From NCBI GenBank assembly GCA_023250955.1, contig JAHEZQ010000006.1:186001-250000 (forward strand): a stretch of 64,000 nucleotides of DNA, read 5' to 3'. Under the pieces are notes generated by a model. The model was not told the DNA's origin and made no database searches. It saw only the letters and a list, made by a program, of their open reading frames with translations. A program made the position numbers and the translations under genes. This document shows positions 26,557-34,733 of this stretch, piece after piece. The stretch is from Melioribacter sp. (GTDB taxonomy: Bacteria; Bacteroidota; Ignavibacteria; Ignavibacteriales; Melioribacteraceae). Each line of letters opens with the position of its first letter. Position 1 is the stretch's first letter.

Positions 26557-27287
26557 TAAAATCCCGTGCGTTGAATGAATTTTTGTATTACATGGTCCTT
26601 ACTGCTGAGCACTTCCTCGTACGTTCCGGTAAAATAAATTTTCCCTTCGTGCATCATAGCAATTACATCGGCCGTGTTCTTTACGCTAAACATATCGTGT
26701 GTTACAATAATTGAAGTTACATGAAGTTTTTCATTTAATGATTTAATCAGCTCATCAATGGAATCCGACATTATCGGATCAAGTCCTGTTGTAGGTTCAT
26801 CATACAAAATATAATCAGGGTTTGTTACAAGAGCGCGGGCAAGACCAACTCGTTTTTTCATTCCCCCGGAAAGTTCTGAAGGTTTTAATTTTTGTGTTCC
26901 AGGTAAACCAACAAGCTCAAGTTTTTCTGCAACTATTGAATGAATCTTTTCTTTTGGATAGCTGAAATTATTTTCTACTAAAGCAAGAGCAACATTTTCC
27001 TCAACAGACATAGAATCAAAAAGGGCTCCTCCTTGAAACAAATATCCAAACCGTCGGCGGACTTCATAAAGTTCTTTTCGTTCAAGTTCATTAACAATTT
27101 TACCTTCAAACTTTATAAATCCTTCATCTGGGAATAATAAACCGACAATATGTTTTAGGAGAACACTTTTTCCGCAGCCGCTTCTACCAATTACAGCAAG
27201 AGATTCACCTTCTTTAATATTTAGATTTATCCCGCGTAAAACGTGATTGTTTCCAAAACTTTTGTGAAGATTATTAATTTCTATCAT
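26556..27287 (-). CDS. ABC transporter ATP-binding protein, MlaF-like
   Basis: 243 residues of a single ABC ATPase. Walker A is GRSGCGKSVLLKHI, signature LSGGMKKRVGLARAL, Walker B ILYDEPTTGLDP and the H-loop THDM. GYLFQGGALFDSMSVEENV is the Q-loop segment characteristic of the MlaF/Ttg2A phospholipid-transport ATPases. The usual partner genes (MlaE permease, MlaD MCE protein) are not adjacent: upstream lies a terminator and then the cytochrome cluster, and downstream radA is coupled to it. It probably works with subunits encoded elsewhere. Confidence 0.85.
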   Translation of the reverse strand: MIEINNLHKSFGNNHVLRGINLNIKEGESLAVIGRSGCGKSVLLKHIVGLLFPDEGFIKFEGKIVNELERKELYEVRRRFGYLFQGGALFDSMSVEENVALALVENNFSYPKEKIHSIVAEKLELVGLPGTQKLKPSELSGGMKKRVGLARALVTNPDYILYDEPTTGLDPIMSDSIDELIKSLNEKLHVTSIIVTHDMFSVKNTADVIAMMHEGKIYFTGTYEEVLSSKDHVIQKFIQRTGF

Positions 27288-27382
27288 CGTGTACAGAAAC
27301 TTGTTAATATCTTAAGTGAATATATAAAAGAAAAGAATTCAATTCGACTTGTGTTTTTACTCGAAAAATGTGCGCTGAAATA

Positions 27383-27418
27383 ATAAAGCCCGATTAGTAT
27401 TTGTAACCGGGCTTTATT
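27383..27418. terminator. Rho-independent terminator between cytochrome cluster and mlaF-like gene
   Basis: AATAAAGCCCG and CGGGCTTTATT form an 11-bp stem around a 15-base loop. It lies just after the stop of the last gene of the cytochrome cluster (minus) and 95 bases upstream of the ABC ATPase start, so it separates the two transcripts. Confidence 0.8.
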
Positions 27419-27437
27419 CATCTATAATAATTTACAA

Positions 27438-28946
27438 CTAAGGATTTAATCCTGTATGGCACTCTGCACACGACATTTCTTTCCAAGAATCTCCAGCTTC
27501 AGTACCCGGATGTTTGAATTGCAGAAATGAAATAACCGGAGAAAGTTCAAGCTTATCGGGTGGTCCTTGTGCATTTATACTATGGCACAGATTACAATCT
27601 TTTTTTATCAATCTATTTTGTGGAGTTGCGTGATTATCATTGTGGCACCGGAAGCATCCCATAAATTCCATATGTCCTATGTTGTTCGGGTAAACACTCC
27701 ATTTAACTTTCATTTCGGGAAAAATATTTTTCTTATAGGCTTCTTGAATTCCGCTTACAGCTCTATCAACCAAATATTTTTTATTGGTGTATATCTCCGG
27801 ATATTTTTCTTTATAAAATGAATAGAGCTTATTTTTAATAATAATCATTGCTGTATCAGTTGTTGAATAATCAGTACCTAAAATATCCATTGCTTTAGAT
27901 TTGATAAAAGGAAGTTCTTTTGGAATGGATCCCGAAGTGATTGCGTTATTAATAAAGAACGCCGGTGGTTGATAATTATGTGACGGACGATTATGGCAAT
28001 CCATACAATCCATCACACGTGTTGTCATAGTATCAAGTGATTTAGCATCTACACTTTCATTCTTGTCTTGATAGATAAATACCTCACCCGACTTTAGGTT
28101 AGTGTATCTAACCCAAGGAATTTTATCACGTTTATTATCTGAAGATTTGTATTCGATTTTAACATTGGGATTTATATGCCAGTGAATCCCTTCTTGTAAA
28201 CCTAATGCACTTAATGGCGCACCAATCTTCATTGTTAATGTAACATCCCACTCGCTGTTATTTTCATCAGCCAGATAATGTTTTTGTGTAACAAGTTTTC
28301 GTGAGTAAAATTTTTGAGGCCAATGACATTGTTCGCAAGTCTCGCGTGCAGGACGCAAATTTGATATCGGTGTTTCTATCGGTCTCGGTACTGTTCCAAG
28401 CGTAACAGCATAAACCTGATACATACCCGAAAGTTTTGAACGTACATACCAGTTAGCACCGGAACCGACATGGCAATCAACACATGCTACCCTAGCGTGC
28501 GGAGAGTTTTGATATGCGGTATATTCGGGTTGCATAACACTATGACAAAGTTTGCCGCAAAACTCTACCGACTCCGTATAATGAAATGCTTCATAACTTC
28601 CGAATGCAGTAAGGAAAAGAAAAATTGTTGTTCCAATTGCAAAGATAAAGAATGCATGTCTGTGGTGAATATCATTTAGATTAACTTGTGGCCATTCAGT
28701 TGGTGGAAGAAGATGTTTTTTTCTATCACGCCGTACTTTCAAAAACATTCCAACCGGAATAAGTACCAGTCCAAATACCAGAAATCCCGGAAGGATTATA
28801 TATACAACCAATCCTAAGTAAGTTCCGCCACCGGACGTGAAGGTTATTACAAATAAAAAGATTATCATAAAGAGACTTATCAATGCAATCGTGGCGCCAA
28901 CAAGTGAAATCCAGTTCTGGGTTGAATGAGGTAATTTAAGTTTCAT
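27438..28946 (-). CDS. NapC/NirT-like membrane cytochrome c with seven heme sites
   Basis: 502 residues. Three membrane helices (~12-36, 44-69, 95-117) are followed by a large periplasmic domain. Heme sites: CGKLCH (~130, a CX3CH spacing), CVDCH (~155), CEQCH (~204), CMDCH (~314), then CFRCH, CNLCH and CAECH near the C-terminus, seven in all. HSVMQPEYTAYQNSPHARVACVDCH resembles the quinol-oxidising NapC/NrfH start, where a Met/His ligand sits near the quinone. It is much larger than NapC (about 200 residues) because of the C-terminal half. It is the last gene of the respiratory cluster and probably passes electrons between the quinone pool and periplasmic cytochromes. Confidence 0.85.
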   Translation of the reverse strand: MKLKLPHSTQNWISLVGATIALISLFMIIFLFVITFTSGGGTYLGLVVYIILPGFLVFGLVLIPVGMFLKVRRDRKKHLLPPTEWPQVNLNDIHHRHAFFIFAIGTTIFLFLTAFGSYEAFHYTESVEFCGKLCHSVMQPEYTAYQNSPHARVACVDCHVGSGANWYVRSKLSGMYQVYAVTLGTVPRPIETPISNLRPARETCEQCHWPQKFYSRKLVTQKHYLADENNSEWDVTLTMKIGAPLSALGLQEGIHWHINPNVKIEYKSSDNKRDKIPWVRYTNLKSGEVFIYQDKNESVDAKSLDTMTTRVMDCMDCHNRPSHNYQPPAFFINNAITSGSIPKELPFIKSKAMDILGTDYSTTDTAMIIIKNKLYSFYKEKYPEIYTNKKYLVDRAVSGIQEAYKKNIFPEMKVKWSVYPNNIGHMEFMGCFRCHNDNHATPQNRLIKKDCNLCHSINAQGPPDKLELSPVISFLQFKHPGTEAGDSWKEMSCAECHTGLNP

Positions 28947-29086
28947 TACTTGCCTTATATATTAATGGTTCATTGATGTTATTAAAGCGATATCACTTCC
29001 GAAAATTAATTAGAGCGAGAAGAAATTCCAACTGATAATTATTGGAATAATTTCACTTCACACGGTAGGAAAATATTTTCTTTTGT

Positions 29087-30337
29087 TTATGAAGTTTTTT
29101 TCTCTTTATCCTTAATCTTAAAATAGAGAGCTATAACAAAAACCAAAAAAGCTAAAGTAGCTATAGCAAATCCATTTCTTCTAGTAGAATAGTCGTCAAT
29201 TTCTTTCTGGGCCAACAGAGACGCTTTATTCGAAAATTCAATTCCTTCTTTTGTCTTAGCAACCACTTTAGTTGTATCGAATGTGTGGATCAACGTTCTT
29301 GATTGTATCAAAGCTTGCTTAGCATCTTGAAGCTGGAACCCAATTTCTACATCGTTCATTCCTTTTTGTCTTACTTCCAAATACTTTGCATTAGCAGCAT
29401 TGTATCCATTTTTCAATTGAGTAAGTGATGAATATATTTTTTTAGAAACCGCAAACCCTTTATCACCTTCAGTATGGCAATCAATACACTTTGAATCTTT
29501 TCCCACACCGATCATTTCATCGTTTGGTTTTTGAACACCATGATTTCCATGACATTGCTCACATCCGTGAAAATCTTGTTCCTCAAATGCCTTGGCCATT
29601 CTTGTAGCGTTGAAATATTCCATATTGCTTACGTGACATGTTCCGCATACGTGTGAGATAGATTTGAGTCCGGGAGGAGTGGCACCATGATTACCATGAC
29701 AATCATTACAAGCCGGTGCACTTATATCTTTATTTTTAAGCAATGCAATACCATGTACACTTTTTGAATATTCTTCCAACTGATTTACAGGAATATTATA
29801 ATTTTTCATCAGCACAGAATTACCATGGCATTTATTACATGTATTCGGAACATTTAATGCATATACAGATGAACGCGGATCTTTTGCGGGAAGTATTGAA
29901 TGTGCCGTATGACAGCTGGAACATTCAGCAACGTTTTCATCTCCGGCTAAAAGTTTTTTGCCGTGAACACTTGTGTAATATTGTTCAACTTGATCTGTCG
30001 CGATTCTCGGCTGAAATACTCTCATGATATTAATATTCGAATGACACTTTCCGCAAAATTTAGGAATGTCTTTTCTTTTTGGTACGCCAACAAAACCTTT
30101 AGAAGGACTCATTGCAACATCTTGATCATCACTATTGGGATCCCCGCCGTGACAGGAAGAACATGAAAGATTTGCGTGGCGGTGAATGTCATTTTCGGAA
30201 AAATCTTTTGGTAGATTATCAATTTCTTTATGGCATGTAAAACATTGATCTACTTTCTGATTTTGATCTGCCTTTTTATTTTCTTTTTCAGAGTAAGCAA
30301 AACCAAAAAGAAAAGAAACCGTTAAAGAGCATAACAA
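29087..30337 (-). CDS. Nonaheme cytochrome c with C-terminal membrane anchor (start frameshifted?)
   Basis: 416 residues from a TTG at 30337. Nine CXXCH sites: CFTCH (~32), CSSCH (59), CGKCH (95), CSSCH (139), CNKCH (167), CNDCH (210), CGTCH (231), CEQCH (259) and CIDCH (284). A helical stretch (~295-375) precedes a C-terminal membrane helix (~388-408) and a KIKDKEKK tail. The annotated start is poor: it lies inside the signal peptide. A proper ATG at 30361 with an AGGGA site 8 bases upstream is one frame off; adding one T to the T6 run (A336-A341 on the plus strand at 30336-30341) would give MGKRFIIFLLCSLTVSFLFG, a perfect signal peptide. Most similar in layout to periplasmic multiheme electron-transfer proteins. 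Confidence 0.85.
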   Translation of the reverse strand: MLCSLTVSFLFGFAYSEKENKKADQNQKVDQCFTCHKEIDNLPKDFSENDIHRHANLSCSSCHGGDPNSDDQDVAMSPSKGFVGVPKRKDIPKFCGKCHSNINIMRVFQPRIATDQVEQYYTSVHGKKLLAGDENVAECSSCHTAHSILPAKDPRSSVYALNVPNTCNKCHGNSVLMKNYNIPVNQLEEYSKSVHGIALLKNKDISAPACNDCHGNHGATPPGLKSISHVCGTCHVSNMEYFNATRMAKAFEEQDFHGCEQCHGNHGVQKPNDEMIGVGKDSKCIDCHTEGDKGFAVSKKIYSSLTQLKNGYNAANAKYLEVRQKGMNDVEIGFQLQDAKQALIQSRTLIHTFDTTKVVAKTKEGIEFSNKASLLAQKEIDDYSTRRNGFAIATLAFLVFVIALYFKIKDKEKKTS

Positions 30338-30370
30338 AAAATAATAAATCTCTTTCCCATAATATTGTCC

Positions 30371-31453
30371 CTATAAAATGTAACCTAAGACTGTCATTAT
30401 CACGATAAACGCAACAATAATAATTCCGATTAAGGTTAATGGTTGAATTTTCCAATTAGGTCTATGCTTCATTTTTATGTAAGGAATTAACATCCAAATA
30501 AAACCGGCGACACCAAAGAATAATACACCGAGCAATTCACCTTCTAGAAATAAAATATGAGCGGGAAGAAGTTTTAACGATTGGAACATGAACATAAAAT
30601 ACCATTCGGGTCTAATACCGGATGGAGCTGAAGCAAACGCATCTGCTTTGTTTCCCAATTCCCATGGAGAATAGAGTGCAAGAAAAATTAAGATATTAAA
30701 AACGACAACCCATAGAAGAAGATCCTTTAACGCAAAATCCGGGAAGAATGAAATATATTTTTTTTTCTCTTCGGGTAAGTTCTTGAAATGTTCCGGTTCA
30801 TGCATTCCCTGTCGTTGGATAAATAATAAATGCATGGTTAGAAAAATTGTAAATATGGCCGGAAGAATTGCGACATGTATACCAAAGAATCTCGAAAGCG
30901 TTGCCCCGGTTACCTCTTCTCCACCTCTTAAAAATGTTTTGAGTGGTTCCCCAATTACAGGAACTACTCCAACTATATCAGTTCCAACCTTTGTTGCAAA
31001 AAATGCTAATTCATTCCATGGCAACAAATATCCGCTAAATCCGAATGCGAGTGTAAAAACCAAAATAATAAATCCGGTAATCCATGTTAACTCTCTTGGT
31101 TTTTCATATGCCTTAGAAAAGAATACGCTGAACATATGAATGAACGCAAAAAGAACTAATAGATTAGCAGACCAACTATGAACATTTCTTATTAACCAAC
31201 CAAATTTAACTTCTGTTACTATGAAGCGGACACTTTCATACGCGCTGTCTTCACCAGGTCTATAGTATAAAAGAAGAAGTATCCCGGTAAATAGCTGAAC
31301 TAAAAATAGGAAGAGTGTTACACCTCCCATATAATACCAAACAGAGTGTCTATGTTCCGGAACTTTTTTATGTAAAAGTAAATTACGCACCGGAGTCAGA
31401 TCATACCGTTCATCTATCCAATCAATTAATTTTGATCCGATTTTCTTCATCAT
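30371..31453 (-). CDS. Cytochrome b subunit of a Rieske/cytochrome b complex
   Basis: 360 residues with about eight membrane helices. Heme b ligands appear as paired His in RNVHSWSANLLVLFAFIHMF (helix B) and FFGIHVAILPAIFTIFLTMHLLF (helix D), 14 residues apart in each. The Qo-site motif is PEWY in GIRPEWYFMF, and LPWNELAFFATKVG matches the cd-loop region. The N-terminal half is b6-like and the C-terminal half corresponds to a shortened subunit IV, in one chain. It starts 3 bases after the Rieske stop, and the next gene's ATG lies 9 bases after its stop, so it is in an operon. Confidence 0.93.
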   Translation of the reverse strand: MMKKIGSKLIDWIDERYDLTPVRNLLLHKKVPEHRHSVWYYMGGVTLFLFLVQLFTGILLLLYYRPGEDSAYESVRFIVTEVKFGWLIRNVHSWSANLLVLFAFIHMFSVFFSKAYEKPRELTWITGFIILVFTLAFGFSGYLLPWNELAFFATKVGTDIVGVVPVIGEPLKTFLRGGEEVTGATLSRFFGIHVAILPAIFTIFLTMHLLFIQRQGMHEPEHFKNLPEEKKKYISFFPDFALKDLLLWVVVFNILIFLALYSPWELGNKADAFASAPSGIRPEWYFMFMFQSLKLLPAHILFLEGELLGVLFFGVAGFIWMLIPYIKMKHRPNWKIQPLTLIGIIIVAFIVIMTVLGYIL

Positions 31454-31456
31454 TTT

Positions 31457-31888
31457 TTAACCCACTTTAGTAATAACAATTTCATCTTTAATTATTTTTA
31501 CTTCGTATTCTTCCAGAGGTCTGGGCGGCGGACCGGAAATATTACGGCCGCTTAGATCATAAATACCGTTATGACAAGCGCACCAGATCTGCTTTGTATC
31601 ATTCTTATATTGAACGATGCAATCTAAATGAGTACAACTGGCAGATAATGCTTTATATTGATTATCCTCGGTCTTAATAAGTATTACAGGTTTTCTTCCA
31701 AACTTAATTATCTTGGAACTATTGGGAGGAAATTCAGCACTCATTCCTGCTTTAACAGAATTTACTTTGGGCTCTGTAGTTTTGGGTGGAATTAAAAATG
31801 AGAAGACAGGATAAAAAACGGAAAGAATGCCTCCTATACCGCCAAATCCCAAAAGCATGTTTAAAAATTTTCTTCTATCCAATTTCAT
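31457..31888 (-). CDS. Rieske [2Fe-2S] protein
   Basis: 143 residues. DRRKFLNMLLG at the N-terminus is a twin-arginine motif, followed by an uncleaved membrane helix (~10-32), the usual topology of bc-complex Rieske proteins. The cluster-binding motifs are CTHLDC (residues ~84-89) and CACHNG (~103), giving two Cys and two His ligands plus the disulfide Cys pair; GPPPRPLEEY is the Pro loop. It takes electrons from quinol at the Qo site and passes them to a cytochrome c. Its immediate partner is the cytochrome b gene downstream. Confidence 0.95.
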   Translation of the reverse strand: MKLDRRKFLNMLLGFGGIGGILSVFYPVFSFLIPPKTTEPKVNSVKAGMSAEFPPNSSKIIKFGRKPVILIKTEDNQYKALSASCTHLDCIVQYKNDTKQIWCACHNGIYDLSGRNISGPPPRPLEEYEVKIIKDEIVITKVG

Positions 31889-31943
31889 ATCTAATTCTAT
31901 TTTTTAATGATCAATTCGATTATTTAGCCGTTCAAATTTTTTA

Positions 31944-33137
31944 TTAAGGATTTCTTGCCTCTTCCCATGGCGGGAGAACCTTTGTAAGAATATAAAGTAA
32001 TATAAACGGAAGACAAAATACGATTACAGAAGCAAAAAATCCTTCCAACCCAAAAAAAGTTATTTTGTAAACAGTCAATCCTCTAAAACTTTTTGAAAAC
32101 AATTGTCCTCCAATAACAATATTCCAGCGAGTTGAAAAAATTCCAACTTGCACAAGAATTGCAGAGATAAAATAAACCATTTTCTTTAAATCCGGCGGCG
32201 ATTTCATAATTTTAATGAGTGCAATCATGGCAAGCGGAATAAGCATGCCCATGAAGAGTTGAATTACAACTAAACTGATGAATAATTTATTCGAGACAAG
32301 ATATGCTAAGATTTTAATGGATTCTTCTGATTCATAAACACGATGCACAAAATCTAATGCTTCCAACGAAAAATCTATTATCATTACATAGAATAAGTAG
32401 CTTGCTAATTTATCCAAGCATAAAATATCCAATTGCTTTCCGCGAACGGGAGTTATAATCATATATAGAATTAAAACCATTGCAATACCAGATACAATTG
32501 CCGAGAATAAGAAAACGATCGGCATGAGCACGCTTGACCACCATGGATTTGCTTTGATCGAACCAAAGATAAATCCTACATAACCGTGTAATAAAAATGC
32601 TGAAGGAATACCTATAATTGTAATAATCTTTACCCATTTTTTATCAAAGTGAATTGCCTTTTCTGAAATATCTTTTGAAAAGAGAGAAATAATTTTGTGA
32701 ATCCATTTTTTAATTCCTGTTTCTTTCTGCGCCCAAAGAATTATATCTCTTCTATACTCAAACCAAATTTCCAAACACAATACCGCCATTAAATACCAAG
32801 CATAAACAAATCCAAACATTGCCATTGCTGATGTGCTGTTCGGAGTAATCAAAATTTCGTAAGCTCTTTCAGGATGACCTAAATGAGCAAGTAAAGGAAG
32901 AGGTGCAACAATTAAAAATGCCATAGCAGTAAGCATTGCTAAACGGTATGTCGGTTGAAGTTCTTTTACGTTGAATACTTTCACCAGAGATGCCAGGATA
33001 AAAGCGCCGGCAACTAATCCTGTTAAATAAGGATATAATACTATAAGAATTCCCCAATGGAGTTCAATTTCGTTTGGAAAAATGTAGCCCCATACTTCTT
33101 TTAGTATTGGCGTCAAATGTTGAATGAGCTCTTCCAA
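31944..33137 (-). CDS. NrfD/PsrC family quinone-interacting membrane subunit
   Basis: 397 residues with about ten membrane helices. LHWGILIVLYPYLTGLVAGAFILASL opens the first NrfD-type helix pair, and PLPLLAHLGHPERAYEI is the HLGxPxR motif typical of PsrC/NrfD/ActC. NrfD proteins bind quinone and exchange electrons with an adjacent FeS subunit; some are proposed to move protons. Its stop is 55 bases from the Rieske start, and it starts 2 bases after the FeS gene stop. Its partners here are the four-cluster ferredoxin and an octaheme cytochrome. Confidence 0.9.
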   Translation of the reverse strand: MEELIQHLTPILKEVWGYIFPNEIELHWGILIVLYPYLTGLVAGAFILASLVKVFNVKELQPTYRLAMLTAMAFLIVAPLPLLAHLGHPERAYEILITPNSTSAMAMFGFVYAWYLMAVLCLEIWFEYRRDIILWAQKETGIKKWIHKIISLFSKDISEKAIHFDKKWVKIITIIGIPSAFLLHGYVGFIFGSIKANPWWSSVLMPIVFLFSAIVSGIAMVLILYMIITPVRGKQLDILCLDKLASYLFYVMIIDFSLEALDFVHRVYESEESIKILAYLVSNKLFISLVVIQLFMGMLIPLAMIALIKIMKSPPDLKKMVYFISAILVQVGIFSTRWNIVIGGQLFSKSFRGLTVYKITFFGLEGFFASVIVFCLPFILLYILTKVLPPWEEARNP

Positions 33138-33139
33138 TT

Positions 33140-33937
33140 CTATTTTACCTCCATATCTAAATTAGCATAATAAACTTTTGGTTCTGTGTTAAGTGATGGT
33201 TTAAGAATTCCAATTTTGTTCATTCGTAAGAAACGTACTAACGGACTTGATTTTTTGTTCAGCTCGCCAAAAACCCTTGCTTGAGTGGGGCATACTTCAA
33301 CGCACGCCGGCAATTTGTCTTGAACAATTCTATGATAACAAAAAGTACATTTCTCGGCAGTATGTGTCTCTGGATGTAAGAATCTTGCACCGTACGGACA
33401 TGCTTGTATGCAATATCTGCAGCCGACACAGTAATCTGAATCCACAAGTACAACTCCATCCTCACCTTTAAATGTTGCACCCACAGGACAAACTTGAACG
33501 CATGGGGGATTATCACAATGATTACAAATTTTTGGCACGAAAAAACTTCTTAACATTTTTTTATTTGTTGTACGGATATTATCGAAACCATCTATAGAAC
33601 CGTTTGGACTATCAACTTGAACATCACCATCTTCATAAATTCTGTAACGTTCAACCCATGTTCTGAAAAAGAATGGCTCTTTTGGAACATTATTTTCGTT
33701 TTTACATGCAACAGCACATCTTCCGCATCCGATACATTTGCTAATATCTATTCCCATTCCCCATTTATGATTGCTTGGTATGTAACCGTTTTCGAGCATC
33801 CATTTTTTCACGGTTTTTAATTTATCCGTTGAACCAAGAAATCCAAATGCGATTGGTGCAAGAGCAAGTATGGCAATTTTTTTTAGAAAACTTCTTCTCT
33901 CAACTTTTTTATCTGTTTCAATTATATTGTTTTTCAT
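33140..33937 (-). CDS. Four-cluster [4Fe-4S] ferredoxin-like protein, TAT-exported
   Basis: 265 residues from the ATG at 33937, which overlaps the upstream stop as TAATG; a start further upstream (33979) would run into the cytochrome gene. ERRSFLKKIAIL is a twin-arginine signal, so the protein is exported folded. Cluster motifs: CIGCGRCAVAC, CNHCDNPPCVQVCPVG, CVGCRYCIQACPYG and CTFCYHRIVQDKLPACVEVCPT, the four-cluster set of PsrB/NrfC/DsrO/HybA-type subunits. It should relay electrons between the NrfD subunit and the multiheme cytochromes on the periplasmic side. Confidence 0.93.
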   Translation of the reverse strand: MKNNIIETDKKVERRSFLKKIAILALAPIAFGFLGSTDKLKTVKKWMLENGYIPSNHKWGMGIDISKCIGCGRCAVACKNENNVPKEPFFFRTWVERYRIYEDGDVQVDSPNGSIDGFDNIRTTNKKMLRSFFVPKICNHCDNPPCVQVCPVGATFKGEDGVVLVDSDYCVGCRYCIQACPYGARFLHPETHTAEKCTFCYHRIVQDKLPACVEVCPTQARVFGELNKKSSPLVRFLRMNKIGILKPSLNTEPKVYYANLDMEVK

Positions 33938-34686
33938 TATTGTGCCTCCGGTAAATGTGGATAGTGACATTGCCAGCAAACGTATCTTGGTTCGTGTGTC
34001 GCCATGTTAATTCTTGGAATAAATTTATCACCCTTAGCATCTTGGGAATGGCACTGTCCGCAAAATTCTCTGTTCGCCGGTTTGGTCGGTAAATATTCTC
34101 TCGGGTGTAATTTATGTTTATCCGATGCTTCATGACATTTAGTACAAGGAATATCCATATGACTCGAAACCGATTTTGCACTTGAAATTTCAGCATGGCA
34201 TGCCGAACATTCTTTTGGTGTTTGTGGTGGAGTTGGATTATGTGGGTTATGGCATGTTACACAAATTCTTCTGGGATTGTGCGATGCAGATAGAATCTGT
34301 GGAAAGCCTGTGGGTCGAGAAGGATTATATTCATGACAAACAGGGCAAAAAATTCTATCTCGCGGTTTATCCGGTTTGAATTGATCTGGTTCATTAACGT
34401 GATTAAGCGAAGGTCCGTGGCAAACTTCGCAAGAAAGATTTTTATGAAAACCTGCATTTTTCGTTTTCCACATATCATCATGGCAATCGGCACAAGCTTC
34501 CTGTCCTGCATATTGCATTTTTTGATCAGCATTAATTTTAATAGCACTGGCACGGTAATGACCAACCAGACCAAAATCTTTGGGAGTGAGAAGCGAAGTG
34601 GCTACAATAAATACAACTATTACTACAATTAAAAGTACTGACAACCGTTTAACTTGTTCCGGAATCTTTTGTAAAAAATTTTTCAT
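33937..34686 (-). CDS. Octaheme cytochrome c, N-terminally anchored
   Basis: 249 residues. One N-terminal membrane helix (~15-33) is followed by eight CXXCH sites: CADCH (65), CEVCH (86), CPVCH (114), CVTCH (142), CSACH (160), CTKCH (181), CGQCH (209) and CWQCH (237). The spacing differs from octaheme nitrite/tetrathionate reductases and no CXXCK or extra catalytic site is seen, so it is probably an electron carrier like ActA-type or MFIcc-type subunits. It is the first gene of the cytochrome cluster, 48 bases after the DUF2339 gene, and overlaps the FeS gene by one base. Confidence 0.88.
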   Translation of the reverse strand: MKNFLQKIPEQVKRLSVLLIVVIVVFIVATSLLTPKDFGLVGHYRASAIKINADQKMQYAGQEACADCHDDMWKTKNAGFHKNLSCEVCHGPSLNHVNEPDQFKPDKPRDRIFCPVCHEYNPSRPTGFPQILSASHNPRRICVTCHNPHNPTPPQTPKECSACHAEISSAKSVSSHMDIPCTKCHEASDKHKLHPREYLPTKPANREFCGQCHSQDAKGDKFIPRINMATHEPRYVCWQCHYPHLPEAQ

Positions 34687-34733
34687 GAATACGCTCGCCT
34701 TTACTTTAAGTATTTTGATTTATTTCTATCAGT

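Noticed and set aside
33937-34686. Octaheme nitrite or tetrathionate reductase
   Set aside because: No CXXCK or other catalytic heme site is present, and at 249 residues it is too short for these enzymes.
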